Assembly: GCA_016648135.1 (NCBI GenBank)
Contig: JADDOH010024902.1
Location: 62,001 to 126,000, forward strand
Reading direction: 5' to 3'
Source of the DNA: Agrypnia vestita
Lineage: Eukaryota > Arthropoda > Insecta > Trichoptera > Phryganeidae
DNA length: 64,000 bases
The stretch's first letter is position 1, and each line of letters begins with the position of its first letter. Both the position numbers and the translations under genes were made by a program. A model generated the notes under the pieces. That model made no database searches, was not told where the DNA came from, and saw nothing but the letters and a program-made list of their open reading frames with translations. Shown here piece after piece: positions 1 through 10,118 of this stretch.

Positions 1-51
1 ACATGTATAAAAATCTAGATAGTAAAAAAAATAAAAATTTACCTACAGTTA

Positions 52-661
52 TCTATACTAATATATAAAGAGGTTAAGTTTGTCAGTTTGTAAATTTGGA
101 TGTGGGAGATAATCTCCGAAATTACTCATCCAATTTCAAAAATTCTTTCACCAATATTTAGAATGGACCTTCAGGATAGTAATAGGCGGTATATTATCTC
201 GTTAAAATAAAAGGGCTTTTCGTGGTGACCTATTTTACTACTAAAGTCAACGAAAAAACGCACGAGCGATGCGTTTATTACAAACGCTGCCCTAACAGTA
301 AGAGATATTTAAATACTTTCTATAAAGAAGTTGTAGAACTCAAAAAGTTCTATTAAAAAGTCCACAACATATATCTATATATTAAGGTTAATACCAGATA
401 CTAAGATACCAGATATTGGAAGATGGTCCCGTTAGAGGCCTCAACAACCGGCGAGCTTGCATGCGAAGGTGCATGAATGTGAATGAGGCGAGAGTTGTAT
501 GTCAGGACAGAAGAGTGTGGCGCTCTATCCTCTCTGCCTACCCCCACGGGAAACGGCGTGATGGTTAGTAAGTAGGTAAGTAAGGTTAATACACAAATTG
601 ATAAAATATGACTCAATGTTACTAAAAATCTAGGCGTGCGAAGCCGTGCGGGCACAGCTAG
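52..661 (+). mobile_element. Non-autonomous Helitron, complete ends
   Basis: The left end starts TC (TCTATACTAATATATAAAG) directly after an A. The right end is a GC-rich hairpin (GCGTGCGAAGCCGTGCGGGC) followed by CAGCTAG and then T. That is the A|TC...CTAG|T insertion pattern of Helitrons, and the 5' end resembles the common lepidopteran Helitron start. No Rep/helicase coding is present. A LINE 3' fragment (about 405-570) lies inside it. Confidence 0.75.
405..570 (+). repeat. LINE 3'-terminal ORF fragment inside Helitron
   Basis: Translates in pieces to the tail of a non-LTR retrotransposon polyprotein (CMNVNEARVVCQDRRVW then SILSAYPHGK). Related copies in this window are at 1495-1565, 1826-1995 (-), 9376-9665, 34548-34720 (-), 53870-54035 and 54878-55180 (-). 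It is too short and broken to encode anything. Confidence 0.7.
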
Positions 662-750
662 TTTAAAATAAAGAAAGAGGAAAATAGATTGGATTAATTT
701 GTTATTTTGCACTTCCTAATGTCTATCTTTTATCCGCTATTCTATCCAAG
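662..750 (+). repeat. Repeat shared downstream of two Helitron 3' ends
   Basis: The stretch after the Helitron end (TTTAAAATAAAGAAAGAGG, on to a pyrimidine-rich CTATCTTTTATCCGC) is also found at 7869-7958, after a second Helitron 3' end. The similarity therefore crosses the CTAG terminus. Confidence 0.65.
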
Positions 751-905
751 AAAGGGTCGCTGAGATGGTTTAGCCACGTGTGACGGATGTACGAGGAAAG
801 GATGGTAAATAGAGGGCGTCCGCGGAAGACCTGGGATAAAATGATAAATCAATTATTAGACGATGACTCTGTTAGAAGATGGAGGGTGACTGAACAACCG
901 AAGAG
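745..905 (+). pseudogene. LINE reverse-transcriptase tail relic
   Basis: Contains the translated signature LRWFSHV-x-RMYEERMV followed by GRPRKTW. This is the conserved region near the C-terminus of an insect non-LTR retrotransposon ORF2 (FGHVERM...GRPRKTW). Stops and indels interrupt it. Confidence 0.6.
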
Positions 906-1250
906 CAACCATTAGAACAAGTGATGCAAAACAGGGCGATGAGAATCATATTAAAAAAAAGTAAATACCTACCTACACCAGAATTGAAGAAATGAGAAAA
1001 GCACTCAATTGGATGGAAATTAAAAATATACTTATTTATAACGTTCTCAGATTTATACATAAAATTTTCAATAACAAAATGCCAAAATATTTTTTGAACA
1101 AAATTATTACAAATAGTGATGTACATACATATAATACAAAAAATAGGAATAGAATAAGATTACCATATAAAAAAAAATACACAGAATTTTCCAATGTACA
1201 GAGGTGTAAAAATATACCATGAGATGCCAGAAAATATGAAAATTTTAAAT
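906..1250 (+). pseudogene. Non-LTR retrotransposon ORF2 C-terminus relic
   Basis: The plus-frame translation reads QNRAMRIIL, then EALNW/KALNWMEIKNILIYN, FIHKIFNNKMPKYF and a downstream NRIRLPY. That matches the usual order of the post-RT domain of Jockey/CR1-type LINEs (QNRAMRIIL...LNWL...FIYKI..G..P.Y). The open stretch 992-1222 is only part of it. The following AT-rich tail to about 1500 recurs at 26890-27045, so it is the element's 3' UTR. Confidence 0.65.
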
Positions 1251-1494
1251 AAGATGAATGAATTTAAAAACAAATACTATAATTATTGTAAAAATAGTAG
1301 AGAATTGTAGAGCATAAGATGTATTATTAATTATAGATTGTACCATAGATTAGATTAGATGTAAATGTAAATATGTAGGTTATTATGTATAGTATATTAG
1401 TAACAGATTTGAGAATGTAAAGTGTTAAATACTAGTTAATATAAAAATTGTAATATTAACTAACTTAAGAAAAAGAAAAAATTAAAAAAAAGGA

Positions 1495-1565
1495 GATGTA
1501 TAAGAGTAGACGAAGCAAAAATGATGTGCCAGGACAGAATAGCGTGGCGTTCTATCCTTATGACA
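1495..1565 (+). repeat. LINE tail fragment
   Basis: Short piece of the CQDR-x-AWRSIL module seen at 405-570. It begins right after the A-rich end of the preceding LINE relic. Confidence 0.5.
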
Positions 1566-1825
1566 AATTAGTCACAACAAACAATAGCTTAAAATCTAAA
1601 CAGACTTCAAAGACAACAAAATAAAATTCTAAAAATGGTTTACGACTTGAATCAGGTACATGGCACATTACTGAAAATGTTAATTAGAGGAGACCTGAAT
1701 TAATAATATATTGAGTTGTTCGTTTAGTATTGTTTTTTTTATCTAATTCATGTTTGGTGATCATTTTTGCGCGTAAAATAAATTAGTTTTTTTGTGACGT
1801 AATAAAATGGAAACGAACTAACTAA
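1566..1825. other. No gene seen
   Basis: AT-rich sequence with no recognisable coding or repeat copy inside this window. Confidence 0.4.
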
Positions 1826-1995
1826 CCATCACGCCGTTTCCTCGCAGTGATAGGCAGAGAGGATAGAATGCCATATAATTCTATCTTGGCACACCACTTT
1901 TGCTTCGGCTACACTCATATATCTTCTCATGCAGGCTCTACGGTTGGTGAGGCTTTGAACATAGCCATTCTCCAATATCAATCTCTGTTCCTGTT
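1826..1995 (-). repeat. LINE tail fragment, minus strand
   Basis: The plus strand reads CATCACGCCGTTTCCTCGCA, then the reverse of the CQDR/WRSIL module. It is a minus copy of the 9376-9665 LINE tail. Confidence 0.6.
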
Positions 1996-2046
1996 GCCCT
2001 AAACACTTCCCCGAAGCGAAACATGTGTGACTGAATTGTTTTTTGT

Positions 2047-2684
2047 TACTCCCTTTATATTAACTCGTGGCGTCTGCTTGCTTGCCGTCAACAAAAACTT
2101 TGGATCGATTTTTGACCCTTTTCCCGTGATCCAATCGAGCTGAAACTTGGCAAGCAGACTCGTGGCGACGATAAAGAAGATCTATCAAATTTTCTTTAAA
2201 AAAAAAATAATTATAGTATAATTTCGGATTTTTAGAAATTTTATTGGTATTTTCAAATTGGAATCATTAGAAAAGTTTGACTAGCAACGGCGGCCCGATA
2301 ACGTCGCGGAATATTTTCTAAATTTGAATTACTCCGTCGGTATAATAGGTACATCACTACGAATTTCGAAAATTTACAAAACAATTGGTTCACAGATGAC
2401 AGTAAAATTGTTTTTTTTGGGAAAAAATCAAATAATAATTTATTTCTTTTAGATTTCTGCTTAGTTTTGAAGAATTCTACATTACTCAAATCTGATTCTG
2501 ACTAAATCATTTGACGCTCGAAATTCATAAGGTACGATATTGATGATAATTGAATCTATCAAAATCTTGACATCTCAAAACATCTGACATCTTAGAAATA
2601 TATTAAATTACTGTAAGTTTAGTGTTATGTTATATGTTTTAATTCGTCTTTAATTATTGTTATATTTTACAAAGAAAGGGAGTA
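2047..2684 (+). mobile_element. TACTCCCTTT TIR element, copy 1
   Basis: Starts TACTCCCTTTATATTAACTC and ends AAAGAAAGGGAGTA, so the termini are inverted (CTCCCTTT/AAAGGGAG) with TA on both sides, consistent with a TA target. Internal blocks (ACTTTGGATCGATTTTTGAC and a CAAGCAGACTCGTGGCGACG-like block) recur at 6550, 13047, 14177, 24205, 32656 and 50244. No transposase is seen; this is a non-autonomous family of variable length (288-640 bp). Confidence 0.8.
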
Positions 2685-2974
2685 TAGTAAAAACTTGGTT
2701 TTTATGGTTTACTTTTTTTTTGTTTTAAGTTTGTTAGTGTGACGTTTGATAAGATGAGTTTATTTTTAAAATACATAGTGATAACATTTAAGGAAATCTG
2801 TAGAAAACAGGTGATAATCGGAGTTCTTGTAAAGAATCTTTTCATAGGGATTAAAAATGAAAAGTTGAGTCTTCAAGTACTTACATGTTGCAGTGTTTCA
2901 TGGTCTGCAAGAGGATGGTTGGATGGATATTTCAAATGCAGAATTTACTACCATTACATTTATTTTTGATATTG
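2685..2974. other. No gene seen
   Basis: The shared post-element segment TAAAAACTTGGTTTTTATGG appears just after several copies of the TACTCCCTTT element, so it may belong to the host repeat. Nothing coding is recognised. Confidence 0.35.
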
Positions 2975-3515
2975 TAACATCTTTCCTCTCGCTTTCCTGC
3001 AATCTGTGCTAGTGTTACGAGGCTGGTGTCAAGCGTGTGGATGTTGTAACATTGATATATTTTAGCTTATATCTTCGAAACTATCCAATGATTACTTAAT
3101 TTTTTTACATTAATGTAAACAATAACCTACCCTTAATGATTTACATTCTCAAATTTAATTTAATTTATGTGATTATTTTTAAATATTTATTCAAAGTTTT
3201 CATACAATACGTACGGCGGCACACTACCGCCGTCGATGAAAATAAGTAAAAACATATAATTGACCAAACACATTTCTAAACAAAATGCATACGTAGTATA
3301 CGGTACCTACCTAGTGCGGCAAAATTCAATAATAAATAAATGCACATATATTTTCTTTACTTGTATTTACTAATTAATAAATATATATGTATATTAGCTT
3401 TTTTAAATTTTGTTTGAATGCTTTGCTTGCATTTAAACAAATGCTCAATTGATATTTTTAATTGTGAGATCTCAAATGTTACACACATCATATATATATA
3501 AAGCCCGCTTTTTTT
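2975..3515 (+). repeat. Dispersed repeat R1, copy 1
   Basis: Starts GTAACATCTTTCCTCTCGCT and runs through a CGGCGGCACAC block, TAGTGCGGCAAAATTCAATA and GTGAGATxTCAAATGTTACAC. A second copy in the same orientation is at 10119-10735 and a broken inverted copy at 28702-29290. It is non-coding, probably a DNA-transposon derivative (GTGTAACATTT-type sequence occurs inverted near both ends). Confidence 0.6.
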
Positions 3516-3844
3516 TTTAAATATAATACAATCTAAAATTTTCGCATAATGTGCTCTGGAGTTGCTGGTCTGTCACGCCAAAAATAGTTGGGAGTGCCAG
3601 AAGCATTTTGAATTCCAAAAATCTCTGTATTCGTTTTGTTTATTTACAATTTGAAAGACATTTAGCTCCACAGTGCGGCAGGATGTCGCGGGTAACAGGA
3701 ACACTCATTGTTTTTTATGTTACGTAACCCGGGTCCCGTATTAATGGATAACGAACGTCTTTCTTTACTCGGAGGAAGCCATAGTTAAGTGTCGACTGAC
3801 GGGCGAGACTTAATGACACGGTTCACGGAAATTATACCAGCCGA
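3516..3844. other. No gene seen
   Basis: Moderately GC-balanced sequence, with GAGTTGCTGGTCTGT at about 3557 resembling GAGCTGCTGGTCTGT at 12774. No frame gives a recognisable protein. Confidence 0.3.
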
Positions 3845-3849
3845 GGAGG

Positions 3850-4195
3850 GCTTACACTAAGGCACAGACTTGGGGCACAGTATAATAAAGCATACAGTAT
3901 GTTATCTCGGCAGTGTCCTTGAAATAAACTTAAATGGTACTTAAACTTGGTTAAACACGCACCAGGGCTGCTCATTGACTGACTCTTTATGGTTTGGGGT
4001 GCCATAAACTGACGTAAATGTACGCGTGGGAGCGTCTCGCACTGCTTGCGTCCGTACGTTACTGCAGCCCTGCGGCGACCGCGCATACCGAAGTATACCG
4101 AGATTTCGAAGGGCGACGTTTCGGCTGTTTGTATGAAGATATAATACTGTATGCTTTACTATACTGTGCTTGGGGTAAGCCGCGAGGCGGTCGGG
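3850..4195. mobile_element. MITE with long terminal inverted repeats
   Basis: Left arm CACAGTATAATAAAGCATAC and right arm GTATGCTTTACTATACTGTG are inverted repeats about 35 bp long. The interior is GC-richer than its flanks. The small frames across it differ on each strand and are not coding-like. Confidence 0.65.
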
Positions 4196-4619
4196 AAATT
4201 ATGATTATTTTATTTATTTTTTAGATAAATTAAATGGCTTGTTTTTTTAACATATTTGTTTTCTTAACATTTATTTGTTTTTTTAACATAAATTAATACA
4301 TTTTTTTAAATTTTATTTTATTTATACATATTATTACAATTACAAATATACTTTTTACATTACTTATGATAGATTTTTTCTCTTCTACATGAGTGGCATA
4401 GACTGGTGTGTAAGAGAGGATTACATTTTACATTTACGAAGAATTATATGATAAAATGTACATATTCATCAATATATATGTATAGACAATTTAGTTATAA
4501 TTAGTAAGTAATAGATACATATACATATATAAGTAAGAAATAAAAAGTAATAAGTAAGTAATAATAATGAGTAAGTAATAGGTACCTACACATACATATA
4601 ATAAAATAAAAATTTACTT
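4196..4619. other. AT-rich spacer
   Basis: TAAGTAATA-type simple repeats and long T/A runs; no gene seen. Confidence 0.4.
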
Positions 4620-4850
4620 ATTTCTGAAGGTATTTTTTCACGTTTTTTTTAAAGCCTCTTAATTTTTCTCAGTCCTCATTTCAACAGGCAATTTATTGAA
4701 CCATTTCACACCTCTAAATGTGTAGTAATGCTGAGCAGTTGTGGTATGTATCACAGGGATATGTAATTCACCAATTGTTACATTTCTGCTACTTGACACT
4801 CTTTGGGTCAGCTCGTTATCACTATGAAAACCTTTATATAGTTGAAATTT
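4620..4850 (-). pseudogene. Non-LTR retrotransposon ORF2 C-terminus relic
   Basis: The minus frame reads ELHIPVIHTTTAQHYYTFRG then VKWFNKLPVE, the characteristic last module of Jockey/CR1-like ORF2 proteins (IP..RT......F.Y.G...WN.LP.E). The longer open frame (4659-5183) extends upstream only because a tRNA-derived SINE (4870-5080) happens to be open. Confidence 0.65.
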
Positions 4851-4869
4851 AACATACAACCAACCTACC

Positions 4870-5080
4870 CTCCTAACCACAAGACCAACAAAAGTAGCTT
4901 GTTGGTCTTGTGGTTGGGACTCTCGCCTGGTGATCCAAAGGTCGCGGGATCGAACCTCACTCCAGACCGGCAAGTTCGCTCTATTTTCATAGCACAAGCC
5001 TTTAGCATAGTTTGAAAATAGTAGGAATATTGATTTGACATGTGTTCGCATCTCTGTTAAAAAAAGGAAAAAAATTAAAA
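4870..5080 (+). mobile_element. tRNA-derived SINE
   Basis: The tRNA-like head has a Pol III A-box-like TTGTGGTTGGGAC and a B-box-like GGGATCGAACCTC. The body (CATAGCACAAGCCTTTAGC...GAAAATAGTAGGAAT) is shared with 11680-11750. The head cannot fold as a full functional tRNA. Confidence 0.55.
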
Positions 5081-5154
5081 TAAGGAAACAATTTATTCTA
5101 CTAACTCTATGAGAGTCAGAGACTCGTGTGTAGAGAAGGAGTATTGCAGGTGTA

Positions 5155-5350
5155 AAGTTATTCTTCTTCTTCTTCATCATCATCTAGGACTGCGTCCTGT
5201 CATTGCTCAGAGCCTGTTCCTGGGATACAGATGTCCAGCTATCTCGCCATCTTTTATGCGGTCTTCCTGGGAGTCTGGTACCAGACGGCAGCTTGTTCAC
5301 TGCTACGCTCACTACTCTCTCAGAACAAGCTCTCTCCAGTAACGTCTTCT
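5155..5350 (-). pseudogene. LINE tail relic (GRPHKRWRD module)
   Basis: The minus strand translates to LLERACSERVVSVAVNKLP followed by PGRPHKRWRDSW, the kind of basic tail found at the end of insect LINE ORF2s. It ends in a run of MMMKKK codons caused by a CTT/CAT simple repeat. Confidence 0.5.
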
Positions 5351-5575
5351 AGATCTTCCCCATCTTCCAATATGCATTAATCAAAGTAGTACAAAAGGAA
5401 TATTATATTAGTAAAAAGTAGTAGTACCTAAGTAGCCTTTATATCTGTTTTCATTTGATAATAATATTGGGGTGGGAGGTGCAATTTGTCCGACAAGTTT
5501 TGTCTCATTCGTGGCGGCTTATAGTCGACCGTTTAAGGGTGATTTTTTGCAAGGTGGTGATTATTTTTTTACGTT

Positions 5576-5702
5576 TTAAACTATTAATTTATTGAAAAAA
5601 TTTTGAAAAAAAAATATCCGCGTCATGTCTATTTCTTTTTTTTAAACTATTAATTTAATGGAAAATTTTTGAAAAAAATATGGCTGCGTCATGTCTATTT
5701 CT
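5576..5702. repeat. Tandem duplication, ~65 bp unit x2
   Basis: TTTAAACTATTAATTTA...GCGTCATGTCTATTTCT occurs twice in a row, at about 5576 and 5641, with small differences. Confidence 0.7.
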
Positions 5703-5749
5703 GTGGAGCTCCTCATCCATAACTAAGATGCAACTTTCTCCAATACGCG

Positions 5750-6060
5750 TTTGTTATTATTATTATTAATTTATTGTACTTACATATTATATTAATATTT
5801 TTTTGATATTATTATTTTAGAACTTTGAAATTGCTTATATATGTGTATTAATTGTCGTATTTTTATGGTATGTACATGTACCTATATTATTATTAAAATT
5901 GTTTATTAGCTCTTTTTTATATATATATATATATTATCCCTCTGTATATTATGCTTCATTATAACTTATATGTAACTTGTAATTTATATGACGGGCCAGG
6001 TCTTGCACTTACAACTTGGTTATGCCGGAATAAACATTATTATTATTATAATTAAGAAAT
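5750..6060 (+). repeat. LINE 3'-end-like sequence with (ATT)n tail
   Basis: CGGGCCAGGTCTTGCACTTA...GCCGGAATAAACA runs into ATTATTATTATTA. A polyadenylation-like AATAAA followed by a trinucleotide tail is typical of non-LTR 3' ends; no coding part is recognised. Confidence 0.45.
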
Positions 6061-6159
6061 GAAATATCTACAGTTTACAATAGCACATCCCATTTGGATT
6101 TTTTTTTTGTGATATTGGGAACGATTTCTTAAAAGGACATTTGAAACTGAATTTGTACG

Positions 6160-6490
6160 ATGCGCGAAGTATTGTATCACAACTCAGCGGGCAAGCGACT
6201 GGCGCAAGTAGCCGTCGCGTGTGAGGCCGCCCCAGAGTCGCGGTGCCGCGCAGGAAAAGTCACAACACAGCGCATCTCGCGTCATTAGCAGCTCATTTGT
6301 TTGAGATTTTTGCCACCACGTGTGCAAATAACGGAGACTGTGAAAATAGGAAGTTCGGCATTCGGTGTTTTATCGCATTTCAGCGGCCATTGTTGGCCAA
6401 CCCGCCGGGCGGGCGGAGCGGCGACGGGACACCCAGATGTAGGCGTTTGCGAAAACTTGCCTGTTGCGAAATTAAAATCGCGTACTGATT
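6160..6490. other. GC/CpG-rich island of unknown function
   Basis: Base composition changes sharply from AT-rich flanks to a CpG-rich block (CCGCCGGGCGGGCGGAGCGG at about 6401). Overlapping open frames exist on both strands, as expected from low stop density in GC-rich DNA; none resembles a known protein. It could be a promoter or non-coding first exon. Confidence 0.4.
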
Positions 6491-6549
6491 GAACTACGTA
6501 ATTAATATCTCTTAAAAAAAAGTAACCCATAAAAAACAAGTTTTTACAA

Positions 6550-6837
6550 TACTCCCTTTCTCATTTTCGGGTTTCGTGCCTACCATATGCGTCGGAATCT
6601 CCATACAACTTACTGATTTGTATGAAAAAACCATTAAAAATTTGAAAAATCCAAAATTATACTATAATTTTTTTTTTTTTACGAAAATTTGATAGATCTT
6701 CTTGATCGTCGCCACGAGTCTGCTTGCAATGTTTCAGCTCGATTGGATCACGGGAAAAGGGTTAAAAATCGATCCAAAGTTTTTTGTCAGACAAGCAATC
6801 AATCAATCAGACGCCACGAGTTAATATAAAGGGAGTA
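6550..6837 (-). mobile_element. TACTCCCTTT TIR element, short inverted copy
   Basis: 288 bp, both ends intact (TACTCCCTTTCTC ... TTAATATAAAGGGAGTA), inverted relative to copy 1. It lacks the middle of the longer copies, so it is an internal-deletion derivative. Confidence 0.8.
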
Positions 6838-7029
6838 AAAATAGACGTGAACTCGGAAATATCCCCGTTAGGGAATCCACAATTCACGTGCCCTTATCAA
6901 GGGGGGGGAGGGGTGGGTATAATGTAACGCTGGACTACGTGAGGGTAGGAAAGGTCAGAGTCCAGCTACGCAATTCTTATTATACTTTTATTTTATTTGG
7001 CACAATCAAAACGGTGCAGAATAAGGTAC

Positions 7030-7240
7030 CGATACACATGCTTATTAGTGGCACGTGAGCATTCGAAGTATTGACCTCCTTTAGCCCTTGCTTATCAGTG
7101 GCATGTGTGTACGCACATTGCTAGTAATAAGCATAGTGGCATGCTAATGTCATTCGCCATGAGAAGGGGTATCTTTTGAGCATGTGTGAACAGGCTTGCT
7201 TATTATGAGCATGCTTATGTGATTCGCGGCTAGTATCGAT
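7030..7240. repeat. Cluster of diverged GCATGC/TTATTA motifs
   Basis: ATGCTTATTAGTGGCA, GCTTATCAGTGGCATG, AGTAATAAGCATAGTGGCAT and TTATTATGAGCATGCTTA occur within about 200 bp on both strands. More copies are at 8078-8345. Confidence 0.55.
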
Positions 7241-7399
7241 TATCAATGCGATCTTCGCAGTCCGCGACAGATGAAACAAATATGGCGCGTTGGGGAGATG
7301 ATAAAACATTACTTTTCGTGACTTATTATAGAAATCACTAATGTCTGTGGAATACTCGGTCACCGCTATGTAAACATAATATAGCAAGAAATAATCAAT

Positions 7400-7868
7400 A
7401 TAGGTATACATATAAAAAGAAACCCGTGTTTCCCTACCCGCCAAGTTATCTCCACAACCAGCCACCACCACCCACCGGTGGTAATAAAAGTTGGTGGATA
7501 GCCCTTGGTGTCACATCGAAAATATGCGAGTCTGATGGGGGTGTCTGTGCGTGGGTGGGAGTGGGTGACGAAAATGTGCTTTCTAGCATATTGTTTTGTT
7601 ATGGGAAGGCCGCAAATGCTTCAGATTGTTTCAAAATAGGCGCGCCGACTGTGTCGGTGAGTCTAGAAGGTTCTAGAAAATTCCCGAAAGTTCTAAAAGT
7701 CTCTAAACTGAGTGGCGGAATGTGTCGGTGTGTCTAGAAGGTTCCACATTCGAAAAATTTCTTGAAAGTTCTGGAAGGAGAATGTTCTAGAAGGTTCGCG
7801 AAAGTTCTATGACGATCCAAACAGTGTACTAAAAATCTACGCGTGCGAAGCCGCGCGGGCACAGCTAG
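7400..7868 (+). mobile_element. Helitron 3' portion carrying heat-shock elements
   Basis: The terminus GCGTGCGAAGCCGCGCGGGC-ACAGCTAG|T is the same Helitron end as at 661. The 5' end was not found, so the copy is truncated or the boundary is uncertain. The interior is GC-rich and contains the repeated TTCnnGAA array annotated separately. The 103-codon open frame over it (7426-7737) is judged non-coding. Confidence 0.6.
7661..7807. promoter_or_regulatory. Heat-shock element (HSF-binding) array
   Basis: Alternating GAA and TTC triplets lie in exact 5-bp register: GAA 7666, TTC 7671, GAA 7676, TTC 7681, GAA 7686, TTC 7691 (six in a row). More follow at 7737/7742, at 7759-7776 (four) and at 7785-7807 (five: TTC, GAA, TTC, GAA, TTC). 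Three units make a functional HSE by the known nGAAn rule. No stress gene is recognised next to it. Confidence 0.65.
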
Positions 7869-7958
7869 TTTAAAATAAAGAAAGAGGAAAATAGATTAGA
7901 TTTATTTGTAATTATGTCTGTGCACTTCCTAGTATCTATCTTTTATCCGCTATTCTAT
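7869..7958 (+). repeat. Second copy of post-Helitron repeat
   Basis: Matches 662-750 immediately after the Helitron terminus. Confidence 0.65.
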
Positions 7959-7979
7959 CGTCAAAAATCAAAAAAAAAA

Positions 7980-8235
7980 ACTCGGGAACTATTTTGATGT
8001 ATTGGTTCACTTGAATTTTCTATTTCAGTTTGCAGTTTCTATTTTGAACAAGAGCGTCTCTATTCTATGACAAGAGCATGCCAGTAATAAGCATTTGTGT
8101 TTGATTAAACCCGAGAACTGTTTTGAATTATTGGTTCACTTGAATTTTGTATTTCAGTTTGCAAAGTTTCAATTTTGAACTAGAGTTCCTCTCTATTCTA
8201 TGACAAGAGCATGCCAATAATACGCATGTGTGTTC
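7980..8235. repeat. Tandem duplication, ~128 bp unit x2
   Basis: CTCGGGAACTATTTTGATGT...TATTCTATGACAAGAGCATG is repeated from about 8109 (CCCGAGAACTGTTTTGAATT...). Both units end in the GAGCATGCCA-TAATA motif. Confidence 0.7.
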
Positions 8236-9040
8236 GATTGTTAGCGTTGAGCATGCTTAAAATAAGCAATAATGATCAAGTGTGTACAGTTGTTATGGTA
8301 TGCTAGTTTTGAACATGCTAATGAGCATGCCAGTAATAAGCATGTGTATCTGTACCTATATGCTATCGATAAATCTGCGCAGAACGGTTTGCTCATAAAC
8401 ATCATTAAATTAAATCTTTTCGTTCCAGCCCCGGGAAAGGAAACTGATCAATATCTACACGACTCAAATTTCTTCCCGGATCCCGGCTGGAACCCGCTGA
8501 TTCTTTTATCGTACGAAACAAGGAATTGAAACACGAAATGAAACTTATAAGTAAAGCGACAAAAAGGAGAATTCTCCGAAAAATAGCGATCGAAAAGGAA
8601 TCCTTCCTTCCTGGGTTTCAATCCGTGGGATTGTTTTTCAGCAAAGCATATCTCCTTCTCCATTCTTCTCGGTCTCCGGCGATCCTCTTCAGCTCTGTGT
8701 AGGAGACACAAGGAATAAAAATATAAAATTACAGACACGAAGCTACGTATTACTGCTTTGAAAAATATTACGAAAATGCGCTGCCTTTCTAAGAATATTC
8801 CCTTTTATACATTTCGAGATTTATTTTTGCCAAACAAAATATAAAATTATAAAATATGGTGTACGTTCCAAATATTTCTTCATTCAAAATTTTCAATATT
8901 TAAACTATAAATTGTCGAGTTCTTACTCGCATAAAATAATAAAGAAAACACACCATTTTTATTGAATCAATATAATATAAAACAATTTCAAGTTTGAAGA
9001 CATTTTAATTATATACTGCATTACCAAATCATTTAATAAA
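8236..9040. other. No gene seen
   Basis: 8400-8740 is less AT-rich and contains CCCGGATCCCGGCTGGAACC, but the open frames on the two strands overlap and match nothing I know. 8740-9040 is AT-rich. Confidence 0.3.
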
Positions 9041-9375
9041 TATTTTGATATTTTGGAGGAAAGAAAATCATTTTAAAATTGTTTTGGTAAGAGAAAACTG
9101 CACGAAATGTCTTCTGGAATTAATAGGAAAAAACTACGTTTCACTCAAAGGGGGGGGGGGGGGAAGTGAGAGCAAAAATCGCGTTAGGGCAACACGGGGG
9201 AGGGAGGGGTTTAAAAGAGTTCAAAATAAAACCACGTGGACGCTCTCATTAATTATTTTCTTCTGTTTCAGTTAAGCACCAAAAATGTACACTTGAATTG
9301 ATGACCGGTTAAAAAATGGAACAAATTGAGTGCGTGCCTATAAAAATGGTCCATATGCAAAAACAAGAAAAAATA

Positions 9376-9665
9376 TGGGTCGCTCAGGTTGTTTGGGCAT
9401 GTTGAGCGAATGAATGAGGAAAGAATGGTAAAAAAGATATATAATGCAAGTGTTGACGGCGCCAGAAAGAGAGGGCGACCACGGAAGACGTGGCATGACC
9501 AGTTAACCAGATACTGGAAGATGGTCCTGTTAGAAGCCTCAACAATCGTCGAGCTTGCATGCGAAAATGTATGAATGTAGATGAGGCGAAAGTTGTATGT
9601 CAGGACAGAAGAGTATGGCGCTCTATCCTCTCTGAATATCCCTACGGGGGAACGACGTGATGGTA
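9376..9665 (+). pseudogene. LINE ORF2 C-terminus relic (best copy)
   Basis: 9389-9574 reads FGHVERMNEERMVKKIY, then RKRGRPRKTWHDQL. After one stop it continues MNVDEAKVVCQDRRVWRSIL to a stop. This is the usual end of an insect endonuclease-reverse transcriptase polyprotein. Only the tail is present, which is normal for 5'-truncated LINE insertions. A run of 15 G lies upstream at about 9150. Confidence 0.75.
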
Positions 9666-10118
9666 AGTTAATTAGTCAGTTAGTTGAGAAAAAATACTTG
9701 TGAAATAAATAACCAGAATTTAAGTTTTTTTTTTATGTTCTAATATTCACTTGCCAATTATGGACATTAGTTTTACGTTTTCTTCGTTTAATCTTGTTGT
9801 TAAGCAGTCCCAGTGACAGCATCGAACTGTCGGCATCCGTCATGTTTGTTACTACCGGATAAATATACACCATTTTTCCACGTTAGCCAACTTTTGAGGT
9901 CGAATTTCGTCAAAATTGAGTTGAAATCGTGAGAATAAAATACTTCACATGGTGCATACTGTAATATAGACCATTTTAAAACATTAAAATTACTTTGTGT
10001 ACTATACAGACCCTTTTTATAGGGACGCCTTCAATTCACTTGCCTCTCCTGCTAGCAGTGTGGAATTTGTAGAATTAGTGAAGTGATGTGAGCGAGTATT
10101 GCCCGGAGATTTTTGATG
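9666..10118. other. No gene seen
   Basis: AT-rich with a short GC-balanced stretch at 10020-10110; no recognisable product. Confidence 0.3.

Noticed and set aside
4659..5183. 174-codon minus frame as a gene
   Set aside because: Composite of a LINE ORF tail, a SINE and a simple repeat.
7426..7737. 103-codon open frame
   Set aside because: It runs through the HSE array and Helitron DNA; openness follows from the repeats rather than from coding selection.
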